DNA of 64,000 nucleotides from Linyphia triangularis (lineage: Eukaryota > Arthropoda > Arachnida > Araneae > Linyphiidae), in the NCBI GenBank assembly GCA_963978545.1, contig OZ021732.1, forward strand, positions 61,356,714 to 61,420,713, given 5' to 3'. This document shows positions 49,401-60,900 of the stretch, in pieces. The notes under the pieces were generated by a model. That model worked only from the letters and a program-made list of their open reading frames with translations. It was not told where the DNA came from and searched no databases. Numbering within the stretch: position 1 is the first letter of the stretch; every line of letters begins with the position of its first letter. Both the position numbers and the translations under genes were made by a program.

Positions 49401-52400
49401 CTAAATCAGAATTCCACAATTTTTGTGTGTGATTATTTTATCCTAGAAGAGAATACATCTCAAGTATTTTGGCTGCCTTTTTACCTGTCTCAGTTTTCTA
49501 TAAAAAGAGGTGGGGGACGAAAGGGGGGGGGGTCGTGGCCGGATTTAGAAGACCGATTATTATCGGCACAACATAACGACTCCCCCCCCCCACACATCGA
49601 TAATTGTTGGAGTTATTTAAATGTTAATGACAATTTCGATTACTCTCTATTAATGTCTTGGCAAAGCCAGACTGAGTTGAAACGAGTGCCTAAAGGTTGT
49701 TAGTTCCGATTTCTCCCACGAAACAAGGATGGCGCTGAAATCTGACTAGATTTGAGACTGCGATATAGTGATTTTAACACACTTGCCGTATTTAAATCGG
49801 GCTGAAATTTGGCAGATAGATTCGATGTTGATGACAATGCATTCTATAAAATTTTGGGAGCTGTAACTGTCACTAAAAGGTCGCTTTTACACACGTTTCT
49901 ACCTTAATAATATTAATAAACCAACTTGCCGCCATCCAAACGCACTGATATTTGACAGATAGATTCGTTGTTGATAAGAATGTAATGATAAGAATGGGCT
50001 ATCATTGTCACAAAAGGCCGCTTTTACACGTGCTTCAATTAGGGCTTGAGATTATTAATAAACCTACTGCCCGTCATAAAATCGAACTGAAACTATGAAA
50101 CTTGGCTGAAACATCCATTGTCGATCACAATGCTTTCTATCATGTTTTGAGACGGACATTTTCTTCATAATACTTCACCTTAAATTTCAAATCACTTATT
50201 TGTTTTTCTAATTGTTAGATTCTGGCATTCTTTTGAACAATAATGACATTTGATTATTTTGATTGAATGATTATTTTTCTTCATTTCGTACCAATCTTTG
50301 CTCTAATGAATTGTTTGAGAAGATTTCTTACTACCTTCATTCGATTGGCTGGTGAAAATTCTTGGCGTTTAAAAAAAAAAAAATGCAGTAATAGTTCAGC
50401 ATCATCTTTTGCAGACAGTCAAGTATTAATTGTCGTTTAAAGCTGGAGACGGTGAATTAATTATAATAAATTTCTTAGTCTTGCCCTTGTCAGTTGGTAA
50501 ATCCAGTTTCCTCTTTTTGCTAACACTGTTAGTAGTTGCTTTCTTTGATTAAACTGAGCGTTTCATCTGTTTCTTGAGTATGATGGGTAGTCTGGGAACG
50601 ATACCTCTTTTTAGTCTCTATCTTCAAGCCTTTAATGTAATCATCAGATTCAAAATACAGACAACAGTAGAGGAAGACTTGCTATTAATATGTGGATTGG
50701 CTCAGGAAATCACTTTCACCCATTCCTTGCGTTGATTCGGATCCCAGGGGAATTCGTGAAATTTTAACATCTGCTCTCTTTCCAGAATATGAAGTACAGC
50801 GTGGAACGCAACAATTTACCATGTTTGGTTTTAATTAATAATGTAATGAATTAATAAATAAAAATATATGAGAATGATATAAGTTCCATTTGAAAAAAAT
50901 ATTAGAAATTAAAAAAAAGTAAATAAAAAGTGCGATGAAAGTTTTTAGAAAGTCAGCTAAAATAAAAATTTCCATACCAAGCCCATGGCTGCCAACTCTG
51001 AGATATTGGGAATCGCCAACAGCTCATTAAAAAATCGCCAAAAATAATCTGTCCTTATCATCGTCACAGATTTGTATGCCTCACCTTAACGAAACCGAAG
51101 TTAATATAAAAGATTTAAAAAACAACATACAATTCCAAACTCTGTTTTCATAAAGAATAATGAAAATCAAATTAAAAAATAAGCCTTATTTTAAATGAAC
51201 AACTGAATTCTAAAAAGAAGATATCAAAGTCTCATATTTGGTGCCTAATAATTAACAAAAAGGAAAACATACAAAGTAAATGGTTGAAAACAACACAGGA
51301 AACGATAGTGCTATTATATCTTCTTCTATCCACTCCTCAATAATCCCAGGCAACAGGCGCGGTAATTACCACGCAGTTGCAAGAAAAGTCTGCTTTAAAA
51401 AATGAAAATATAAAAAAATAATAATTACTAATTACTCAAAATCTATCGCCAGATGACCTCAAAATTGTCAAATTGGAGAAAAATTGCCAGACATGGCAGC
51501 CTTGAGCAAGCCAAGAAACTAGCTACTACTGGTTGGATTGCAGCGCCAGTGGTCCTCTGCTTCAGGAAGGAAAACTAGGAACTTATTTCCACTGTTTACT
51601 ACTAGTTGTTACGGCCTGGAGAGTGCCCTAGAGCTTATTTTTATCCAGTGTGGCCTTGGTTTTGATTAAATTAATGTTGATATATTGATATTTTAATAAC
51701 TAATAAGAAATATAAAAAATTAGTTTCAGATTTTATAGCATTAATCAAATGCGCAGAACAGAATATTGATAGGTATATAATAATTCAGAATTTTCCAGGC
51801 AATTTGGACCTCCAACTTTACATAAAGCTTGTAGGCACTGACCTTACTTGCCTTATGGGAATTCAGGCCCTGGTGGGTCAAAGTGTGACATGTTGTAAAG
51901 AAATACTACCCTTGGCAAAAAGTTCGGGTCACCAAATGCATTGCACACACATTGTGTTCTTATCGGTGGTTAAATTTCCACAAACTCAGTCTTCGATAAT
52001 CCAAAGAATTCAATCCAGGAACGCGGCAGTTTTCCACCGCCAAGTCCGATATCGAAGCGGCAGACGTGCAAGCGTATATTATTATATAGAACCCTATTTC
52101 TTGCCACCGAGTTGCCCCTGATGAGTAGACGAAGTATAACAACATAATTTTTAACACTGAACCAGGGAACGTAAAAAAAAAAAAAAAAAAAAAAAAATTC
52201 GTTTGAAAATCGTCGAAATCACCGAAAATTTGTTCTTCTGATTCTGATTTTACTTCTGGTAATGACCAAAACTTTAGCCAGTGCTACAGTCAAAACTATG
52301 TTTGAGAATTTTTGGCCTTTTTTTTCTTCTTCTTCTCAGCTTGATTAGAGGAAGTGCATTTTGTATGATTTGATGGATACGAGGATCTGTACCCCTGGAA

Positions 52401-53636
52401 ATGATCCCGATACTTGGGAATTTATCCTGTTCTACAGCTTAAACGTTTTAAAGTATTCAGTCCTTTTTTTTTCTTATTCCTCTCAGCTTGATCAGGGAAA
52501 ATGCCTTTTGTATAAATTTATGTGCACGAGCGCCTGTACTCTAGCCTGCCAAGTTCTAATTGCTTATGTGGATTCCTTCCAAAAATCCCAATTTAGTTTA
52601 TTGTGTACAAGTACCCCCCCCCCCCCAAAAAAAAAAAAAAAAACTAAACGTGGCCGCTTGGCGGCACACGTTAGATTTCCTATTTTTTTCTGGCTATATT
52701 TTACTTGGCGGATTTTTATACAACGTCTAGTTGTTTTTTGGGTGATTATAAGCTATTGTGTAATTTGAATAATTTACCTGTCTTGTCTACTTGATGTTGC
52801 TTATGGGTGATCGCTTCGAGGAAGACTTTTTACGCTATTGTTCGGGATTCGAGACTGAAGTTAAAAATGCCGTGGATCTACATAACACCAATTACTAAAT
52901 TCGTAAGTACTTTTCCGTTAGCCGGATATTAGTTGGAGCAGTTGTCGTCAAACCTAAATGTTTACATTTTTATAAACGACTTGTAAATGTATTGCCATGC
53001 CTAAATGGTCACGGTTTGTAACAGGAATTATTTATAAATGATTTGAAAGTTATTTATTTGGATGAGTTAGGTCTGCATTTCGGCGAATTTTATCTGCTAC
53101 CCGTCTAACGGAATAATATCAATTTGTATTTTAGGGTTACTAATTTACTATTTATTTTTCATGATTTTTAAGATTTACCTGTGTAATTTTAAAAATATGA
53201 TGACTTTTACTAAAAGATAGTTTTTGAGGCTACAAATATACTATTTCAGTTTGAAAATGTCCATTATTTTTACTTACTATTCCACTGTGTATTGAGTACG
53301 AATTGAAATTTGAAATGATATTGTGATATTTTCCCATCGACCATTTTCGCCGTACAAATAATACCGTCAAGTGGTAGTGGTACTAAGGCGGTCGACTATA
53401 TTTTGCCAGGACTTCAAAAGTTGATTGGAATAAAGGTACTGTATATTTCGAGGGTTCGAGCTTCAACGAACCCCTAGTTTAAGTAACTAGTTAGAAAAAT
53501 AGCATAAATATATTCTTATGACACGCTCTTTATATTTTCACCTAAATAAAATATATAACTCCAAAATAAAAACGTACTCGCGGTAAAAATATTTCAGATT
53601 TATTCTTTCCCAGGTAAAATGTAACGTAAGAAAAGG

Positions 53637-53669
<33 letters not shown>

Positions 53670-56600
53670 AAAATTTTAGAGAGCTCAGCTTTGTCTAATT
53701 TATTTATTTATGCCTCTTAATAAAGACTAAAATCATAGAATATTGTCTATAACATTTGACGAATAATAAAATAACTTTTATGAAACATAAAAAGAATGTG
53801 TAAAATTAATTTTTCACTTTCCTTGCAGAACAAATGAAATCGAGAAGGAGTTGAATGTAATTATAAATTCTTCCACTGCATTGAATCAGAATTTATCATA
53901 TGCTAATAAGGAATCAGAGAAACATTCTGACGGCGCCTGTGAAATTACAGAGAATAATATCTTTAGGGTAGTTCAATTGATCTTATATGCATTTATTTAG
54001 TTTATTAGGTATGTTGTTATTTACAGCAATGTATAAGGCTTGCAATTTTTTAACAGAGTTTTTTTCTTGAATTTTGCTCAGTAAAAAATAGTAATTGTGA
54101 TTTGAACGTACAATGTCACTTTGTATTAAACATTTAAATTATTGAAAATCTTTTATGTGGTTTTCAAGTTGAAGGGCTCTCAAAATGATTTTAGACTTAA
54201 CTCACATTCCATTTCAGTACTTTTTAATTTTTCTATTAGGAGATTTATCAGCAGTAGTTCGTCAACCGATAAATCCCTTTGAAACTAAATGTAGTTGCTT
54301 TATTTAAATCATAAATAATTAACCCATAAAAACAAAGTTTTTTTATTTAAATCCTTTAAATGCATTGCCAATTTTTATGCGCAATTGCAATTTCTTGAAC
54401 TCAGATCAAGTTTTCATAGTGTTTTTAGACCACTAAGACCAAAATATCCATTCCGAACTATTTACTAACTTCTTCCCCCCCCCCCTTAAAAAAACTTGAT
54501 TGAATACATTGTCATCTACAACGAGTCAATGATCTACGAAAGCTGATACGTCTGACGTAATGCAATAAAAACACATCTTTTATTTATTTTAATTAAAAAA
54601 AATTTAGCTACAGGAAAGAATTTCAACAATGATCGGTTAAACGTCCATTGTAGCACGAGCCTCGTGCTACAATGGACGTTGACAGCCTTGTAATTAACTC
54701 TAGTCCACTCCGTTTTGCTCTGCTCAGCGATAGTGGACGCCAAGCTTTAGTGAGTGTGACAGCCCCAAAATTTGATATAATGCATCGACATCAAATCTAT
54801 TTACCAAGTTTCAGACTGATTGAACTACTTCAAGTGAGTTAATTAGGCCTCCGTAGATTTCCCCACCTTCGGTATTCTCTGCCACCCACCCATATCTGTA
54901 TTTCTCAAAGGTACTTCAGTGAATTTTAAATAATATTTTCCTCTTCAAACTATTTTTAAAACTTTAACCTGTAGCTGTTGAAGTTTAATAAAACTTACTG
55001 AGAAAGCTAAAGTTAAAGCTAGATTTAGAAAAAAAAAAAAAAAGAAAGAAAAAAAAATATTTCACGTTAGTATGTCACTTACGATTACGAGTCTGTCATA
55101 AGCGATTAGATTGTTTAAAAAAATTAAATATTTTCAAACCTCAGATTTCAGTTTCGAGCACAATACTTCTTTAAATATTTAATAACTTTTAAAAAGTGTA
55201 AAATTTCCAAGTTCCGATTTTATAATGGTTATCATTCATTCTCTGCCTTACCAAGTTGTCATATTAATTAACTTTTTTTTGTTTAATTTGAAATGAAAAC
55301 AAAATATTTTCATTGCATGGAAAGGAGTCTCAATCTTTATCGGAAGTGGAATCTAAACCAGATGCACCTTTCCGAGGAGGCGTTCAATTGGTACGCCTAC
55401 AAGCTGTAACTGAACCAGAGCAACTCACTAAAGTTAGAAACGACGAAGAAACATCAAGCTCCAATGCCAATTCGATTACCTCCGCAGTACCACAAGGTCA
55501 AATTTTCGATAATAAAATACAAGAAATAGCAGACAATCATCCAGTGGATTATTCCGAGGTAAAAAAATATGTCCTCTATACTTTTATATATAAATGTCTT
55601 TTTTAAAACCAGTATTTTAGTACGAGACCATGCGTTATAAACAAAAAAGTCAATACCTCTGTTTGAAAACAGATTCAGCAAAGCACTGCTGGCGATTAGG
55701 TGACTAACACGTGAGTGGGAAGTGACCTCGAGGATCAACGGCGGGCTTAAACTACTCGACAAATTCACAAGTTTGAGTTAGTTTTAAAAATGAAAGGTTA
55801 TTCAATACCTGTTCTTTAAAATTAATTTGTTATCAATGTAATAAGTTACGAAGAGGTAACTAGTTTGTGATTCAAATGACCAGAAAATGTAGTTTTCTGT
55901 TGTAGTATAAACTCATAATCTTGTAATGGAATATTACAATTTGTACCGAAGAAAAGGACAGTACATTTTATGATTAATTGCAGTATGACTTGGAAAGATT
56001 ATATTTTGTTTTATGAAAACCAATCAATTGTTTATCTTAAAACTCAAATTGTTTGTGGTTTTCAGGCAGACTACCAATTTTTGACTCCCAGAGTACCATC
56101 TGTACCACAGCAAGTATTTGCCTCGCCCAATTCCGAGGAAAGCTTTGGTTTTGATGGCACAAATTTCATGACGTTAAGGCAACCCGAAAGCATAAGTAAA
56201 GCAAATACTCCTATCTCGAGTTGTGCATCATATGTAATCAACAGGGTAAGTAATTCTGATATTATGAGCTAGCGAAAGAAAAGTTTAGTGTGGTTATAGT
56301 TAAGCGTATCTGTAAATTGTCGAGCATAAATACTATAGGGATAATGAGGTTCTTTTGTAATGGCCACCTCTTCCTAAAAGTGTTTACCTTCAATCATGTG
56401 ACTGTTGTCACTTTTGCATGGTAGACATCAGTGGTATGCCATGTCATTAACCCTTGGAGAGAACATACGCATATCCATCAACACACAGAAGATTAAAAGT
56501 TTATGTGTACTTTGCCCGATTAAGAAGACTCAAACCAGGTCTCTCATTATATGTTTGAACTTCAGAGTCATTTTGATACCTCTGTTTTCGGCAACAGATA

Positions 56601-57946
56601 ATTTTAATTTTTTTTTTTAAATGTGTTGTTGAAATTTTAACAAATATATTTTTGAAAGGATAGTTCCCAAACTTTTAGATTCTAAGAAAATCATGTTACA
56701 TAAAAAAATATTTCCTCAATAATTCCATCACAAGGTGCATTTAATTTCATTAATATATATATTGATTAACACTTGAGTCAAATTTCATTGAGTAGTACGA
56801 TCATTAAATTAGACACTGAAGTGCCTTGGGCAAAATGAAATTAAATCGGTGTTTGCGCAGTCTGGAGCCCATTTATTCAAACTTGTTCAACTGACAGTCA
56901 CATTGTAAATTTAAACACATTGAATGGAACGGTCATTTAATAATTTCTAAAATAATAATTGTAGAAAAAGTGTAATAGAACTAGAAAATGGAAATTAGTC
57001 CTATGTTGTTTGGTAATATAGATATTTTAATTTTTAATTTTTTTAGCTTGAATCTCACTCTTCACCAGTCATCAAAACACCAATGCTGATTACGAATTCA
57101 AGAAATACTAATAACAACCCCAACGATGACTCTACACGATTAAACACTAGTTCCTCCTTTCAATACATGCACGAATTGTCTGATGGCATGTCTTCTGACT
57201 TTCAAAGGTTTGGTTACACCTTTATTAATCTTTATACCCACATTCATGAATGCATCTTTCCATCGTAGATTGAAATCACTGAGATTGAATTACAGATAAA
57301 AATTAAAGCCTTACTTTAAGCTTGATTTTTCTCTGAAGTTCATTAATTTATCATGATTAAGAAATCTACGACGAGTAAATGTCAGTTTCAATAAAATTTA
57401 TAAAAATATCAAATGCAACGCTTTAAATATCTAGAAACGCGGTAGTGTACCTTCTTCAAGCCTCAAATGTCAAAGCAGCAGAACTTGCTTAGTGTACATG
57501 AGGTGTTGAGCGCCAGAACGGACCATCACATAATTTCTTTTTTAGGCGAAAGCTGATTTAATCCATTTTCTTAGGATCATAATTTGCCAGAATGGACTAA
57601 ATATGGTTTATCTAACGGCCAACTAATATCAGCACTTCAATGGGTGAACCATTCTACTTTTTAAAAATCAAACTTTAGGCGGAATGGATTATGCGGCTTG
57701 GTCCGTTCTTGCACTGCAATCTTTTTCTGTCATTGAATGATAGGTCGGAAAAACCTGTTTGGAACCTTCAATAGTTTCGTTTAAACTAGATTTCTTTTGT
57801 TTCTGTGTTTGTGTTCCTTTTCTGGTTATATAATCCAGTGAATACACAGTCGAGCACATAGAACGTAATAGTTTAGTTTGTGGCCATTCTTACCTCCCAT
57901 GCGATGCAGATTTTGGATTCATAACAGCAAAAAAAAAAATAAAAAT

Positions 57947-57977
<31 letters not shown>

Positions 57978-60900
57978 CATACTATAAAAACATTTTCATT
58001 GAAATTATAAAGAAAGCTAAAAAAATCTCCTTTCCTTGTACAAAGAAAATGATCAAAACTGAGTTTTTGTAATCAAAGAATTACAAAATCAGAGTTTCAT
58101 TAATAGGTACATATTCTAAACCTTACATACATGAAGTCATTCCTTTTCATACTAAATTATTCATACGGTTGTGATGAAGACCATGCCTTACACTTTGTGG
58201 GTGTTAACAAGCGTTTATTTCGGTGAACCACAACTTTTATGTTATATTAAAAGCAAATTCTTTACTTTTAGAAAGAAACCTACACGTTGCACATGAAGAA
58301 GTCGACAACTAAAAATTAATATTTTATTAATTTTAATTAATATTTTATTAATTTTAATTAATATTTTATTAATTTTAATTAATATTTTATTAATTTTAAT
58401 TAATATTTTATTAATTTTAATTAATATTTTATTAATTTTAATTAATATTTTATTAATTTTAATTAATATTTTATTAATTTTAATTAATATTTTATTAATT
58501 TTAATTAATATTTTATTAATTTTAATTATATTTTTTAAAACGATATTTTTATCAATAAACAAAAAATGTTGCATAATGATTTGTATCACTTTATTTTCTG
58601 GGTTTTTTGGATTATCCCACACAGAGCTAAGTGCGAAGCTACCTATGGTAAATGCCAGAATGGATCAACTTTCAAATTTTTTTATAATTAGACTATTTTT
58701 TTAATAGTTTCAAATGACAGTTTGTTTAAAATTATCAAATAAATAAAAAATTAGCTTAAAATCACAATAAAATTTTACAATAAAAAGTATTTTTTAAAAA
58801 TTTCATTGTTTTCTCTAAAGTACTATCAATAGATATAGTCTGTTTTGGCGCTCAACGTCTTATATTATGTTATGGTTCTTTCTTCTTCAAAGTTTAGACT
58901 CTACTATAGCTGGAATTTCTATTATTTTTACCATGGTATGCAGAAAAAAAATAAACGACATTATTAACAACACGTTGTACAAGAGAGCCAAATGAAAAAT
59001 AAATGTTTTAATCCCACTGTGTCTGATGCTGTGTTTCTTCTGCTTCTTTTGTTTCTGACCAACATTTTAGTGAAGACCTAGATCCGAAACAGTTGAATAA
59101 AATTTTATCATTCTTCTTTTTATTTTCTTTATTCGATTAAAAAGTGTCCTTTGATGCAGATATTTTGAAACTTTAAAAAGAACAATGTCAAAACCGGGCA
59201 ATGGAGTTCGAATATTACGTTTTGTTTTATTTAGCTTGATGTAAAGAAGATTTTCCTAGTTTAACTTACAAAATAGTGATATTAAGGCTGTGTACTTGGA
59301 AATCATTTTTAATCATATTTCTTAGTAAATTGCGTACCGATCAAAAATCCGAAAATATCTGTTTCAATATTGAGTAAGACTCGTACGCAAATTTAAAATT
59401 AATCTAAAAATACATTTATGGGTATAAACTGCTTTAATCCACGTAACTTCTGATCACTAGTTTGTCAATTTAGTGAAAATGTTATTGAAGTTCATTTAGT
59501 TCGTAAATTTTTTAGAGTTTTTCATATTTAACTACGCTGTTACAGTGACAGTACATGCTTATAAAAGCTCTGAAAACACGTGTTTCAAATTTCAGTGAGA
59601 AAGCCACTTTCAGTTTAAAATAAAGTTTTCTAGGTGTCTAGTTGGATATGAACTACTCACCTTCTGATTACTAGCCTGATACCTTAACTACTGCACTATC
59701 GAAGTTTGCTTAAATTTCTCTTAATATAATAACAAAGTCTTAAATTTCAAACTTCTAGTGAAAGTTGTTTTGCAACTAAATTTTTTTAATATTTATTCGT
59801 ATGTAAAGCTAGTAATCCTCTATTTCACATATAAATCAAGATTTTTTGTATGTCATACTTTTTATTACTTATTTTTTTTTTAGTATACTTGTGATGCAAA
59901 AGTTTAGACAATGACGTCATTCGGCTTTAAAATTTAGAATTGTGGTTGTAGAATTACAAAAGTCTATAAATATATTCAAAAACAATTTTAAAATACTATA
60001 TTTAAAACAAAGTTGTTTGATATGCTTTAATAATATTTTTTTTGGATAAAAATAGAAATTTGCTATTTCAATAGTATAGACACAATGAGAGTTTCTGCAA
60101 ATTTTTGTTTGCGTATACAAATTTAAAAGAGATGACACCACAGACTTCCGAGTATTTAAGTTCTGCAAAAGATAACACTTCGTAATAAAGATACCACGGA
60201 CTAAAGAAATTCAAACGGATGAGCTTAAGCAAATTTGGCAGTTGAAAGCTGAAGGTAAACTCGTTCCATAAATTTCGATTATTTTTAATCGACCTAAGAC
60301 TTTTATTTATCGAGTTTTACCTAATGTATGCAAATACAAAGAAAAAGACAAATCTGACATGCCGCGTGTGCCGAATAAACCCGATAATCGTCAGATCCAA
60401 AAACTATCGAGTGTCCAACAAATTTCTGTTCGTGAATTTCAAAGGAAATTAGGACTTTTAGTGTCAAAGTATACGATGTAGATGAATTTCGGAAACCGGA
60501 ACTGTGATTTATCTCAAAATGCAAAAGATACCAGCTTTGAAGTTCCATCAAAAGTCACAGAGAATATTGTGGTCTCGAAATCATATGTTATATGGACCAA
60601 AATGGCAATCTGTGGTATTTAGAGATGAAAAAAGTGGAATCTAGTTAGTCTAGATGGCTGGACATGGTATTGACATGACTTGCGGAAGGAACCTAGTCAT
60701 TTTCTTTTAGTCCAGACAAGATAGTGGCTCGGTGATGGTTTGGACTGCCTTTTGTTTCAAAGGACAAGTGTCGGTGCACTTTACCAATGGTCAGCAAACG
60801 TCACAGCATTACATTAAGACATTGTAGGATAACCTGCTGCCCTTTGTTGAGCTTCAAGGTGGACATTCGTAGAAATTTCAGCAAGACTGTGCTTCGATCC

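Larger units (their letters stand above)
46677..53828. other. Intron 1 of the bHLH gene
   Basis: 7.1 kb of AT-rich sequence. It holds a less AT-rich block with two CRE palindromes (48540-48760), a satellite-like array (49790-50170), a solo Tc1 inverted-repeat fragment (51909-52015), a ~145-bp tandem duplication (52318-52545), a short inverted-repeat pair near 52914-53114 and several long A tracts. No additional coding exon recognised. Confidence 0.6.

Noticed and set aside
52361..52768. 135-codon open frame
   Set aside because: Spans a tandem duplication and homopolymer tracts, with no family resemblance or splice context.
55708..55713. CACGTG E-box near exon 3 as an autoregulatory site
   Set aside because: CACGTG occurs several other times in unrelated places, so chance is sufficient.
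58242..58622. 126-codon minus-strand open frame with KINKILI repeats
   Set aside because: Created by the 21-bp AT minisatellite.
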